Notes: a model not told the origin generated them from the sequence alone. Positions 37,495 through 45,625 are shown, counted from the first letter of the stretch. The stretch: DNA of 64,000 nt from Brevundimonas sp. M20 (GCF_006547065.1 NZ_CP041243.1:3115001-3179000); one strand, 5' to 3'. A program made the numbers and translations.

Positions 37495-38997
37495 TCACCC
37501 CATCGTCGGGATGACGAAGCTGCTGTCGGCGTGTTCCAGCTCGCTGTCCGGCCAGCGGGCGGTGATGGTCTTGACCTTGGTCCAGAACTTCACGCCTTCC
37601 ATGCCGTGCTGGTTTGTGTCGCCGAAGGCCGAGCGCTTCCAGCCGCCGAAGGTGTGATAGGCGACCGGCACCGGGATCGGCACATTGATGCCGACCATGC
37701 CGACGTTCACACGGGCGGCGAAGTCTCGGGCCGCGCGGCCGTTCTGGGTGAAGATGGCGACGCCGTTGCCGTACTGGTGCTTCGACGGCAGGCTCAGCGC
37801 CTCCTCGAAGCTGGCGGCGCGCATGATCTGCAGGACCGGGCCGAAGATCTCTTCCTTGTAGGATTCCATGTCCGGCTTCACGTGGTCGAACAGCGACGGG
37901 CCGACGAAGTAGCCGTTCTCATGGCCCTGCAGCTTGAAGCCGCGACCGTCGACGACCAGCTCGGCGCCGTCCTTGACGCCCTGATCGATCCAGCCTTCGA
38001 CGCGGGCCTTGTGGGCGGCGGTGACGACCGGGCCGTAGTGAGCCGAGGCGTCGGTCGAAACGCCGACGCGCAGGGTGTCGATCTCGGCGACCATGCGCTC
38101 GCGCAGTTCATCGGCGGTCTTCTGCCCGACCGGCACCACCACCGGAAGGGCCATGCAACGCTCGCCGGCCGAGCCGAAGGCCGCACCGGACAGGTCCTTG
38201 ATGACCTGATCCATATCGGCGTCCGGCAGGACGATGCCGTGGTTCTTGGCGCCGCCCATGGCCTGGACGCGTTTCCCGTGCTGGGCGCCCATCTGATAGA
38301 CGTAATGGGCGATGTCGGATGAGCCGACGAAGCTGACGGCGTGAACCAGCGGGTGGGTCAGGATGGCGTCGACGGCGGTCTTGTCGCCATGCACGACGTT
38401 CAGGACGCCGGCGGGGGCGCCCGCCTCCATCATCAGTTCAGCCAGACGGACCGGCACGGACGGGTCACGCTCGGACGGCTTCAGCACGAAGGTGTTGCCG
38501 ACGGCGATGGCCACGCCGAACATCCACATCGGGATCATGCCGGGGAAGTTGAACGGGGTGATGCCCGAGACCACGCCCAACGGCTGACGCATCGAATAGA
38601 CGTCGATGCCGGGGCCGGCGCCGTGGGTGTACTCACCCTTCAGGACGTGAGGGATGCCGCAGGCGAACTCGATCACTTCCAGACCACGCTGGATGTCGCC
38701 TTTCGAGTCGGCGATGACCTTGCCGTGCTCCGAGCTGAGCAGCTCGGCCAGCTCGTTCATGTTGGCCTCGACCAGACGCTTGAACTCGAACATCACCCGG
38801 GCGCGGCGCTGGGGATTGGTCGAGGACCAGCCGTCAAAGGCGGCCTGGGCGGCCTGAACCGCGCGATCGACCTCGCCGGTCGTCGCCAGCTGGACACGGG
38901 CCTGAACCTCGCCGGTGTTCGGGTTGAACACGTCGCTGAAGCGATCCGAGGCGCCGACGAACGACGCGCCGCCGATGAAGTGGTTGATATCACGCAT
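37495..38997 (-). CDS. mmsA: CoA-acylating methylmalonate-semialdehyde dehydrogenase
   Basis: MmsA oxidises methylmalonate or malonate semialdehyde to propionyl-CoA or acetyl-CoA in valine and inositol breakdown. The 500-residue protein has the ALDH fold with GITPFNFPGMIPMWMFGVAI, LKPSERDPSVPVRLAELMME and the catalytic cysteine in GSAGERCMALPVVVPVG. IGGASFVGASDRFSDVFNPN at the start is typical for MmsA. No other valine gene is adjacent. Confidence 0.94.
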   Translation of the reverse strand: MRDINHFIGGASFVGASDRFSDVFNPNTGEVQARVQLATTGEVDRAVQAAQAAFDGWSSTNPQRRARVMFEFKRLVEANMNELAELLSSEHGKVIADSKGDIQRGLEVIEFACGIPHVLKGEYTHGAGPGIDVYSMRQPLGVVSGITPFNFPGMIPMWMFGVAIAVGNTFVLKPSERDPSVPVRLAELMMEAGAPAGVLNVVHGDKTAVDAILTHPLVHAVSFVGSSDIAHYVYQMGAQHGKRVQAMGGAKNHGIVLPDADMDQVIKDLSGAAFGSAGERCMALPVVVPVGQKTADELRERMVAEIDTLRVGVSTDASAHYGPVVTAAHKARVEGWIDQGVKDGAELVVDGRGFKLQGHENGYFVGPSLFDHVKPDMESYKEEIFGPVLQIMRAASFEEALSLPSKHQYGNGVAIFTQNGRAARDFAARVNVGMVGINVPIPVPVAYHTFGGWKRSAFGDTNQHGMEGVKFWTKVKTITARWPDSELEHADSSFVIPTMG

Positions 38998-39050
38998 GAT
39001 GAAGGCGTTTCCCTGAACCGAACTTTTGTTCTTGTGGGCGCGGTTTAGCG

Positions 39051-39072
39051 GCTGGCGTCGAAGGGCGCCAGC
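39051..39072 (-). terminator. Possible terminator after the alpha/beta hydrolase gene
   Basis: GCTGGCG (39051-39057) pairs with CGCCAGC (39066-39072) over an 8-nt loop, directly after the hydrolase stop on the minus strand. No T-tract follows, so confidence is limited. Confidence 0.35.
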
Positions 39073-39078
39073 GGGGCG

Positions 39079-39969
39079 TCAGACCGCCGCGTCGAACAGG
39101 GCGTCGCGGGCGACGTCGGCCTTGAGCATCGGGAAGAAATGCGTGCCGCCGTGGACGGTCTCGACGGTGACGTTCGGCAGGCGACGCGGGTCCGTCGCGA
39201 CCGAGCAGGTGGACCCGGCCTCGGCCTTCAGAATACGCACCGGGCGATCCAGCCGCTTCATCGCCGTCCACGGATCGTGGGACTGTTCGGCGTAGTTGGA
39301 GGCTTCCCAATCGGGGCGGCAGGCCAGGGTGAAGCCGTCGGACGTCTCGACCAGACCGTCGGTCAGATAGTCGGCGATCATCATTTCCGGCCAGCCCCGG
39401 AAGGCGCCGCGACCGATGTAGCCGCTGAGGGCTTTCTCCCGGCTCTCGAACACCGAGCGACGCTTCAGCGCCCCCTTCACCAGCGGGATGTGAGAAGCCA
39501 TGCGGTCGAACAGCGGCAACCGGAACAGGCCGACGGTCAGCCGGCCCCAGATGACCGGGTCCATCAACACCAGCTTCGACACCTTGTCCGGGCGCTCGGC
39601 GGCGGCCAGCAGGGATGAGGTTCCGCCCATGGAATGGCCGGCCAGAACCACCGGCGGCCCATCCAGTCCCTCCAGCAGCGCGGTCAGGTCATCGCGATGG
39701 TCCGTCCAGCCCCGGCGACCGGCCGTGTTCGCCGGCAAGTCCGACTGGCCATGTCCGCGCAAATCAGGCGCCCAGATGCGCAGCGTGCCCGACAGGGGCG
39801 CCAGCAGGGTGCGATAGGTCATGGCGTTGAAGCCGTTGGCGTGAACGAAGACCAGATCCACCGGTCGCTTCGGGTCGCCGAAATCGAGAACGGACATGGC
39901 GCCGGCGCCCCACCGGTTCTCGACCGGAAGGCTCAGGCGACGGGGCGGGGAGAGCCGGATCGCGTCCAT
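39079..39969 (-). CDS. Alpha/beta hydrolase
   Basis: The 296-residue cytoplasmic hydrolase has DLVFVHANGFNAMTYRTLLA, IWAPDLRGHGQSDLP, the nucleophile elbow VVLAGHSMGGTSSLLAAAER and the catalytic His in VETVHGGTHFFPMLKADVAR. The cap domain is helical. The substrate is unknown. It is a single gene between mmsA and zur, all on the minus strand. Confidence 0.88.
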   Translation of the reverse strand: MDAIRLSPPRRLSLPVENRWGAGAMSVLDFGDPKRPVDLVFVHANGFNAMTYRTLLAPLSGTLRIWAPDLRGHGQSDLPANTAGRRGWTDHRDDLTALLEGLDGPPVVLAGHSMGGTSSLLAAAERPDKVSKLVLMDPVIWGRLTVGLFRLPLFDRMASHIPLVKGALKRRSVFESREKALSGYIGRGAFRGWPEMMIADYLTDGLVETSDGFTLACRPDWEASNYAEQSHDPWTAMKRLDRPVRILKAEAGSTCSVATDPRRLPNVTVETVHGGTHFFPMLKADVARDALFDAAV

Positions 39970-40027
39970 GGCCCCAGAGATAGAGGCCCGCGAAAGCGTT
40001 TTCCAGAAAAACCGACGCCATGCGGCG

Positions 40028-40513
40028 TCAGGCAGCGGTCCGACAGGCCGGGCAACGCCCGTGCGCCTCGATGGTGGTGCGCTCGATCACATAGCCGACA
40101 TCGGCGGCGGCCCGGTTAAGGCCCTCGGCGATCGCGGCCGGGATTTCTTCGGTAGCGCCGCAGCAGTCACAGATCAGGAAGGCCGCCGAATGATCCACGG
40201 CGCCGGACGAACAGGCCACATAGGCGCTGATCGAGGCGATGCGGTGGGCCAGCCCCTTGCGCTCGAGAAACTCGAGCGCGCGATAGACTGTGGGCGGCTT
40301 GGCCGGCTGGCCGTCCTCTCCGAAGCGGGCGATCAGGTCATAGGCCTTCACCGGCTCGCCGGCGGCCAGCAACAGCTCCAGCACCCGCATGCGGGCGGCG
40401 GTCATGCGCTCGCCCTCGCCCGTCAGGCGCGCGTCGGCAGCCGCCAGAGCCGAAGCCACGGAGTCGGCGGACGGTGGACCGTCGTGGTGGTGATGGTGGC
40501 AGGCGTCGCCCAT
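40028..40513 (-). CDS. zur: Zinc uptake regulator of the Fur family
   Basis: The 161-residue protein is a Fur-family repressor: winged helix with MTAARMRVLELLLAAGEPVK and PPTVYRALEFLERKGLAHRI, then a metal domain with CDCCGATEEIPAA and a CPACRTA tail (the structural zinc site). I chose ATG 40513 (MGDACHHHHHDGPP), which puts five histidines at positions 6-10. The assignment to Zur rests on the divergent ZnuD-like receptor and the palindrome between them. When zinc is plentiful Zur would repress the receptor and possibly itself. Confidence 0.9.
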   Translation of the reverse strand: MGDACHHHHHDGPPSADSVASALAAADARLTGEGERMTAARMRVLELLLAAGEPVKAYDLIARFGEDGQPAKPPTVYRALEFLERKGLAHRIASISAYVACSSGAVDHSAAFLICDCCGATEEIPAAIAEGLNRAAADVGYVIERTTIEAHGRCPACRTAA

Positions 40514-40574
40514 GGACCGACAGCTAATGCTTCCCCCCGCCCGCCGCAACCGGAAGCGACTTGACGGAATGTGA

Positions 40575-40589
40575 TGTTATCTCATAACA
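40575..40589. promoter_or_regulatory. Zur operator (inverted repeat)
   Basis: TGTTAT-CTC-ATAACA is a perfect 6-bp inverted repeat, AT-rich in a GC-rich setting. It lies 31 bp before znuD and 61 bp before zur. GTTAT/ATAAC palindromes of this kind are bound by Fur-family repressors. Confidence 0.75.
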
Positions 40590-40619
40590 CTTCAGCTTCC
40601 TTTCCGCCAGAGTTCCCCG

Positions 40620-42644
40620 ATGACCCTCCCCGCAGTCTCCCGCGCCGCCCTCCTGACCGCCCTCGGCTGGAGCGCCCTGGCCGGCGCCGCCGCCGCCCAG
40701 ACCGCTCCGCAACAGCCTGCGACTGAACTGGATGAAGTGGTCGTCACCGGCGCTCCCTTCGGAATCAATCAGCGCGCCACCACCATCGCCACCACCGTGG
40801 TCGATCAGGAAGCCCTCGCCCAGGCGCCCGCCGCCTCGCTGGGCGATCTGCTCAACGGCCTGCCGGGCGTGCGTTCTACCGACTTCGCGCCGGGCGCCAG
40901 CCGCCCGGTCATCCGGGGCCTGTCGGGCCCTCGGGTTCAGGTTCTGACCAACGGCATCGGCCTGATCGACGCCAGCTCGGTCTCCCCGGACCACCAGGTC
41001 GCCACTGACCCCGCTGAAGCCAACCGGATCGAGATCGTGCGGGGGCCGGCGACCCTGGCCTACGGCGGCACCGCCATCGGCGGCGTCGTGAACGTTCTGG
41101 ACGGCCGCATCCCGGACCGCCTGCCGGACGGTGTGGACGGCATGGTCTCCACCCAGGCGTCCAGCGTCGATGACGGCTGGGCTGCCTCGGGCCGCGCCAC
41201 CTTCGCGCTCGGCCCCATCGCCGTGAATCTGGATGGGATCAAGAAGGACGCCTCGGACTACGACATCCCGGCCCCCGCGATCTCGCAACGGCTGGCCGAC
41301 GCCGAGGGCATTTCGCGCGGCGAGGGCGGCACGCAGCCGAACAGCTTCTCCGAACTGGAAAGCTGGGGCCTGGGCGCGTCATATATCGGGTCGCGCGGCT
41401 ATATCGGCGCGTCGTACAAGGACCTCTCATCGACCTACGGCACTGTGGCCGAGCCGGACGTCTTCATCGAGCTGAAGCAGACGCGTGAAGACGTGCGCGG
41501 CGAGCTGCGCTTCGACAGCGGCCCGTTCCAGGCGGTGCGCGGGTCGGCCGGCCACGCCGAGTACACTCACACCGAGTTTGAGGGTCCGGGCGAGCCCGGC
41601 ACGATCTTCAACTCCGACGGTCAGGAAGGCCGGATCGATCTGGTCCAGCGTGAGCGGAACGGCTGGAACGGGGCGATCGGCGTACAGGCGCTGTCGCGCA
41701 CCTTCGAGGCGATCGGCGATGAGGCCTTCGTGCCCTCCAGCAAGATCGAGGAGACGGGCATCTATACGGTCCAGCGTCTGGACAGGGACGGTTGGGGGCT
41801 GGAGGGCGGCCTGCGTTATGATCGCCGCACCCTCGCCGCCGATCCGTTGGACGGCAGCGCCCGCGTGGATCGCAGCTTTGACAACTGGTCCGGCTCGGCG
41901 GCCGCCTTCATCCGCCCGACCCACAATCTGTTCCTGGGCCTGAGCTTGGCGCACAATGAGCGCGCGCCGTCCGAAGTCGAACTGTTCGCCGACGGCCTGC
42001 ACGTCGCCACCGCTGTCTACGAGACAGGCGATGTGACGCTGGACAACGAAAAGGTCACCACCCTCGAAGGCACCATCCACTTCGACGCGGGCCGTTTCCG
42101 CGGCGACCTGCACGTGTATGCGTCGAAGTATGACGGCTTCATCGATGAACGCCCGACCGGCGCGACCTTCGTCGACGACGGCGAGGAATTCCCGATCTTC
42201 CAGTTCACCCAGACAGACGCGGAGTTCCGGGGTTTCGAGGCCGAAGCCTCGTATGAGCTGTGGAGCTCGGGTGATCGCGCGCTGTCACTGGAAGGCGCCG
42301 CCGACTATGTCCATGCCGATACCGATCTGGGGCCCGCGGCCCGGATCCCGCCGTACAGCGTGACCGGCCGTCTGGCCTGGACCTCGACGCCGTTCGACGC
42401 GACCTTCGAAGTTCGCCACGTCGGCGAGCAGGATCGTCTGGCCGACTACGAACTGGGCACCGACAGTTACACGCTGGTGAACCTGTCGGGCGCCTGGCGC
42501 CCCTTCGCCGACAGGAACGTCTCGGTCTTCGCCGAGGCGCACAACCTGACCGATGAGGAAGCGCGGGAGCACGTCAGCTTCCTCAAGGATGTGGCCCCGC
42601 TCCCGGGCCGCAACCTGCGCGTGGGCGTCAGCTACCGCTTCTAG
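40620..42644 (+). CDS. znuD: ZnuD-like TonB-dependent zinc receptor
   Basis: The 674-residue receptor has a signal peptide (LGWSALAGAAAAQ), TonB box LDEVVVTGAP, a plug with SRPVIRGLSGPRVQVLTNGI, SSVSPDHQVATDPAEANRIE and VRGPATLAYGGTAIGGVVNV, and a barrel ending VGVSYRF. These plug segments are characteristic of ZnuD. It would import zinc or a zinc complex across the outer membrane. Divergent zur and the shared operator support zinc control. A terminator follows. Confidence 0.9.
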   Translation: MTLPAVSRAALLTALGWSALAGAAAAQTAPQQPATELDEVVVTGAPFGINQRATTIATTVVDQEALAQAPAASLGDLLNGLPGVRSTDFAPGASRPVIRGLSGPRVQVLTNGIGLIDASSVSPDHQVATDPAEANRIEIVRGPATLAYGGTAIGGVVNVLDGRIPDRLPDGVDGMVSTQASSVDDGWAASGRATFALGPIAVNLDGIKKDASDYDIPAPAISQRLADAEGISRGEGGTQPNSFSELESWGLGASYIGSRGYIGASYKDLSSTYGTVAEPDVFIELKQTREDVRGELRFDSGPFQAVRGSAGHAEYTHTEFEGPGEPGTIFNSDGQEGRIDLVQRERNGWNGAIGVQALSRTFEAIGDEAFVPSSKIEETGIYTVQRLDRDGWGLEGGLRYDRRTLAADPLDGSARVDRSFDNWSGSAAAFIRPTHNLFLGLSLAHNERAPSEVELFADGLHVATAVYETGDVTLDNEKVTTLEGTIHFDAGRFRGDLHVYASKYDGFIDERPTGATFVDDGEEFPIFQFTQTDAEFRGFEAEASYELWSSGDRALSLEGAADYVHADTDLGPAARIPPYSVTGRLAWTSTPFDATFEVRHVGEQDRLADYELGTDSYTLVNLSGAWRPFADRNVSVFAEAHNLTDEEAREHVSFLKDVAPLPGRNLRVGVSYRF

Positions 42645-42649
42645 GACAC

Positions 42650-42716
42650 AAGAGGAAGGCGAGCCCGTTTGCCGCCCGCTGATCTGTGGGCTAGAACGCC
42701 CGCCTTCCTCTTTTTT
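42650..42716 (+). terminator. Intrinsic terminator between znuD and sapC
   Basis: AAGAGGAAGGCG (42650-42661) pairs perfectly with CGCCTTCCTCTT (42701-42712), with an inner AGCCC/GGGCT stem in the 39-nt loop, and runs into TTTT. The end is only about 20 bp before the sapC ATG, so it lies in or just before the sapC leader. Confidence 0.75.
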
Positions 42717-42735
42717 ACAGAGCCTGACCGCGTCC

Positions 42736-43527
42736 ATGACCGACACTATCGCCCAGAATGCCGGCCTGTCCGGAAACGTCCTCTTCTACAGCCAACCGGA
42801 GCCGCTGTCGGTCGAAGCCCACGGCACGCTGGGCGTCGATGCCGTCGCGAAGCCCTATGCGTTCGCCGGCTCGTCGAACCTGGTTCCGCTGACGGTCACC
42901 GAGTTCGCGCCCGCCGCCCTGTCCTACCCGGTCATCTTCGCCGGTGAATCCAAGCAACCCGTCGCCGTGATGGGCCTGCGTCAGGGCGAGAACCTGTTCG
43001 TGAGCGACGAAGGCGACTTCCGTCCGGAAGCCTACATCCCGGCCTACGTCCGCCGCTATCCGTTCGTCTTCGCCAATGACGACGTCCAGAAGCGTCTTAT
43101 CCTGTGCGTTGATCGCGCCGCGTCCTTCATCTCGGAAGGCGGCCAGACGCCACTGTTCGTCGACGGCCAGCCGTCGCCCTACACCCAGCAGGCGATGGAG
43201 TTCTGCAACAATTTCGAGCAGGAGCGTCAACGCACCGACGCCTTCGTAAAGCTGCTGACCGATCTCGACCTGTTCGAAAGCAAGGAAGCGGTCTTCACGC
43301 CGCGCAACCCGGACGGCACCGCCGGCACGCCGCAGAAGCTGGCTGAGTACTTCGCCATCTCGGAAGACAAGCTGAAGGCCCTGTCGCCCGAGAAGCTTGT
43401 CGAACTGCGTGACAACGGCGCCCTGGGCCAGATCTACGCCCACCTCGTGTCGCTGCTGGGCTGGGACCGCCTGATCGCCATGGCCTTCCAGAAGGCCGCG
43501 ACGCAACCGGCCGCCGCCAACGCCTGA
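42736..43527 (+). CDS. SapC family protein
   Basis: The 263-residue protein matches SapC: NLVPLTVTEFAPAALSYPVI, FRPEAYIPAYVRRYPFVFAN and LFVDGQPSPYTQQAMEFCNN. SapC-like proteins occur with S-layer genes in Campylobacter and, in Caulobacterales and Sphingomonads, beside TonB receptors and tryptophan halogenases. Its function is not settled. Here it follows the ZnuD-like receptor but behind a strong terminator, so it is probably controlled separately. I chose ATG 42736; the ribosome site is weak. Confidence 0.9.
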   Translation: MTDTIAQNAGLSGNVLFYSQPEPLSVEAHGTLGVDAVAKPYAFAGSSNLVPLTVTEFAPAALSYPVIFAGESKQPVAVMGLRQGENLFVSDEGDFRPEAYIPAYVRRYPFVFANDDVQKRLILCVDRAASFISEGGQTPLFVDGQPSPYTQQAMEFCNNFEQERQRTDAFVKLLTDLDLFESKEAVFTPRNPDGTAGTPQKLAEYFAISEDKLKALSPEKLVELRDNGALGQIYAHLVSLLGWDRLIAMAFQKAATQPAAANA

Positions 43528-43546
43528 TCCGTCCGGACCGGATGAG

Positions 43547-43577
43547 AAAAGCCCCGCCGTCACCGGCGGGGCTTTTT
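43547..43577. terminator. Bidirectional intrinsic terminator after sapC
   Basis: GCCCCGCCG (43551-43559), TCAC, CGGCGGGGC (43564-43572) with AAAA before and TTTTT after. It serves sapC on the plus strand and the convergent MaoC gene on the minus strand. Confidence 0.9.
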
Positions 43578-43578
43578 G

Positions 43579-43986
43579 TTATCTGCGGGCGAGCAAGGAC
43601 CGGGTGAGGCAGGAGAAAACCAGTCGCCCCGCCTCGTCGAGCAGATCCTGCTGAGCGATGACGATGCCCTTCTCATCTCCGACCGGATCCTTGCCCATGA
43701 TGGTCACGCGCCCGCGCAACAACTCGCCGGCGGGTGGATTTCGCATGTAGCGCAGCCCATCGACCGCCAGCACCTTTGATTGGGCCCAGCCCGCGGCCTT
43801 GTCGGCGTACAGCCGGCTCCACAGGGCGTAGACCATGGCGTCCGGAGCCCCATAAGCGACGTCCCAGCCGGGGAGAAAGCGCTCAACAAACACCTCCAGC
43901 GCCGCCTGATCGACCATGCAGGCCCCCAGCGGCACCACCTCGCCCACGCCCAGATCCTCGAAATGGACGTGCAGGGGTTCGGTCAT
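43579..43986 (-). CDS. MaoC-like hotdog-fold protein
   Basis: The 135-residue protein (MTEPLHVHFEDLGVGEVVPL at ATG 43986) has the hotdog pattern of MaoC-type dehydratases: VDQAALEVFVERFLPGWDVA, DAMVYALWSRLYADKAAGWA and LRGRVTIMGKDPVGDEKGIV. These act on enoyl-CoA-like thioesters. It follows the NADP-dependent oxidoreductase by 13 bp on the same strand, so the two likely share a transcript. Substrate unknown. Confidence 0.8.
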   Translation of the reverse strand: MTEPLHVHFEDLGVGEVVPLGACMVDQAALEVFVERFLPGWDVAYGAPDAMVYALWSRLYADKAAGWAQSKVLAVDGLRYMRNPPAGELLRGRVTIMGKDPVGDEKGIVIAQQDLLDEAGRLVFSCLTRSLLARR

Positions 43987-43999
43987 GCGATGCGCTCCG

Positions 44000-45022
44000 T
44001 CAGGCGGCCGGCTCTTCCGACACCCTGACCAGCAGCTTGCCGTCATGGTCGCCGGTGAACAAGCGGTTCAGCGAGTCCAGCGCGACCTCCAGTCCGTCAT
44101 CGACGTGGACCTTCCATTGCACCCGACCGTCGGCGAGCATCGGCCCGACCTCGGCCACCATTTCCTTCGCCCGATGACCGTAGTCCAGAACCAGGAAGCC
44201 CTTCACGTCGAGGCGGTGGGTGATGATCCGGCTGAAGTTCGGCGATGGCGGCGCCTTGGTCGCATTGTACGAGGAGATCAGGCCGCAGACGGCCATGCGA
44301 CCGTGCACCTTCAGGCGATTGAAGACGGCCATCATGATGTCGCCGCCGACATTCTCGAAATTCATCTCGAACCCGTCGGGAGCCAGACGGTCCAGCGCCG
44401 CGCCGACGTCTTCGTTCTTGTAGTCGATGGCGGCGTCGAACCCGAGATCCTCGGTCAACCAGCGACACTTGTCGGGGCCGCCCGCGATGCCGATGACGCG
44501 TGCGCCGTGGGCCTTGGCGATCTGGCCCGCGATGGAGCCGACGGCGCCGGCGGCGGCAGAGATGACGATGGTCTCGCCCGCCTTGGCCTTCAGTACATCG
44601 GTGACGCCCGCCCAGGCGGTCATGCCGGTCATGCCCAGCACGGACATGTTGGCGGTCAACGGCAGGCCCGGCGCGCGATGAACGCGTGAGGCCGTGCTGT
44701 CCGGGATCACCGCATAATCGGCCCAGCCGCCCGCTGCTGTCGTGACCACGTCGCCGACCTTGAAGCGCTCAGACCGGCTTTCCTCGACCACGCCCAGGGT
44801 CAGGCCGCGCATGACCCCACCCAGCGGCACGGCGGGCAAATAGCCCTCCGCCTCGTTCATCCAGGTGCGGTTGGTCGGGTCCAGCGACAGATAGATGGTC
44901 CGGACAAGAATTTCGGATTCGTTCAGCTCCGGCAGGGTCCCTTCGATCAGCTCGAGATCTCCGGGCTGGATCAAGCCGCTGGGACGCTGGCGCAGCACCC
45001 ACTGACGATTGGTTCGAGCCAT
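44000..45022 (-). CDS. NADP-dependent oxidoreductase (MDR superfamily, leukotriene B4 dehydrogenase-like)
   Basis: The 340-residue enzyme (ATG 45022, GGAGGAA upstream) has LSLDPTNRTWMNEAEGYLPA, the nucleotide-binding segment ISAAAGAVGSIAGQIAKAHG, GGPDKCRWLTEDLGFDAAID and FENVGGDIMMAVFNRLKVHG. This is the zinc-free MDR group that reduces enals and similar unsaturated compounds with NADPH. The start lies about 70 bp downstream of the terminator of the candidate small RNA; readthrough from that stress promoter could add to its expression. Confidence 0.92.
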   Translation of the reverse strand: MARTNRQWVLRQRPSGLIQPGDLELIEGTLPELNESEILVRTIYLSLDPTNRTWMNEAEGYLPAVPLGGVMRGLTLGVVEESRSERFKVGDVVTTAAGGWADYAVIPDSTASRVHRAPGLPLTANMSVLGMTGMTAWAGVTDVLKAKAGETIVISAAAGAVGSIAGQIAKAHGARVIGIAGGPDKCRWLTEDLGFDAAIDYKNEDVGAALDRLAPDGFEMNFENVGGDIMMAVFNRLKVHGRMAVCGLISSYNATKAPPSPNFSRIITHRLDVKGFLVLDYGHRAKEMVAEVGPMLADGRVQWKVHVDDGLEVALDSLNRLFTGDHDGKLLVRVSEEPAA

Positions 45023-45092
45023 TGACGGTTCCTCCGGGTTTTCTTTCTGGACGCGCATAGTGGCTTGCCCCGCGCCGCTGTCCAGTCGCGCC

Positions 45093-45125
45093 AAAGAAAA
45101 AGGCGGACCGCATATGGTCCGCCTT
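45093..45125 (-). terminator. Intrinsic terminator of the candidate small RNA
   Basis: AAGGCGGACC (45100-45109) and GGTCCGCCTT (45116-45125) form a perfect 10-bp stem with a 6-nt loop. The T-rich tract is on the minus strand (TTTCTTT), so it ends a leftward transcript. No minus-strand protein gene precedes it; it is 70 bp upstream of the oxidoreductase start. Confidence 0.85.
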
Positions 45126-45211
45126 GAAGTGGCATCATCGAGAATGAGGTGCGGAGGCGACAGACCGGCTGGCGCCGGTCTCAAGTCGGGGGGGCGTCGC
45201 CGCCTCCGCAG
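45094..45211 (-). ncRNA. gsrN: Candidate EcfG-dependent small RNA, GsrN-like
   Basis: On the minus strand an exact EcfG promoter (GGAAC 45242-45238, 16 nt, CGTT 45221-45218) predicts a start near 45211. The RNA begins with a two-part stem (TGCGGA and GGCGAC 45210-45196 with GTCGCC and TCCGCA 45161-45150, a GGC bulge on one side). Its internal loop exposes C7 (45194-45188), and an inner 8-bp hairpin AGACCGGC/GCCGGTCT follows. After a linker comes an intrinsic terminator (AAGGCGGACC/GGTCCGCCTT, then TTTCTTT). No coding frame explains it. Caulobacter GsrN is a sigma-T-dependent sRNA with a C-rich target loop that, as I recall, lies near the phyR/sigT genes. Structure, promoter and location fit; sequence homology could not be tested. 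Confidence 0.7.
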
Positions 45212-45217
45212 TCAGAT

Positions 45218-45242
45218 AACGAGGCCTCCCCGCCCGGGTTCC
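45218..45242 (-). promoter_or_regulatory. EcfG-type promoter of the candidate small RNA
   Basis: Minus strand GGAAC (45242-45238), 16 nt, CGTT (45221-45218). Exact consensus. The predicted start falls at the first paired base of the structured RNA. Confidence 0.75.
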
Positions 45243-45279
45243 TGCGGACGCTGAATATTTTCACGTCAGGCGAGAGTTC

Positions 45280-45305
45280 GGAACAGCGCCGCCGGGCGCA
45301 GCGTT
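45280..45305 (+). promoter_or_regulatory. EcfG-type promoter of the small membrane protein gene
   Basis: Plus strand GGAAC (45280-45284), 17 nt, CGTT (45302-45305), 38 bp before the ATG at 45344. It lies back to back with the small RNA promoter. Confidence 0.72.
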
Positions 45306-45343
45306 GAGGCACCACATATTCTGGAAAACAACGGGAGGCCGTC

Positions 45344-45625
45344 ATGAGCCCGCAATCCCCCCACGACAAGGTCGCCGACGCCGTACATGAGGGTCGGCCC
45401 GCCGACGCCCAACTGGTCCGGCAGGGCCGAAGCGGTAGACGCATCCTGCTTCTGCTGATCGTCTCTGCTGGCGCCGCTGCGGTCCTGTTGCTCGGGCTGT
45501 GGGCCGCGACCAACGGCCGCTTCGCGGACCTTGAGCCCAGCCGGGCCGAAAAGGCGGCCGAGGCGCAGACCTTTGATCAGGAACCGACGGCGACGGCTCC
45601 CGTCACGGCCGCCCCGGCGCGGTAG
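45344..45625 (+). CDS. Small single-helix membrane protein, probable stress-response member
   Basis: The 93-residue protein has a hydrophilic N-terminus (MSPQSPHDKVADAVHEGRPA), a basic stretch RQGRSGRR, one helix (ILLLLIVSAGAAAVLLLGLW) and a short acidic, Ala/Thr/Pro-rich tail that would lie in the periplasm. GGGAGG lies 6 nt before the ATG. The upstream EcfG motif and the position beside phyR suggest it belongs to the general stress response. I do not recognise a family and assign no activity. Confidence 0.8.
   Translation: MSPQSPHDKVADAVHEGRPADAQLVRQGRSGRRILLLLIVSAGAAAVLLLGLWAATNGRFADLEPSRAEKAAEAQTFDQEPTATAPVTAAPAR

Noticed and set aside
45093..45215. Riboswitch controlling the oxidoreductase gene
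   Set aside because: The aptamer-plus-terminator layout was considered, but the exact stress promoter at the 5' end and the 70-bp gap after the terminator fit a separate small RNA better.
45181..45513. 110-codon minus-strand frame over the small RNA promoter region
   Set aside because: Composition is unlike protein coding and it overlaps two stress promoters and the small membrane protein gene.
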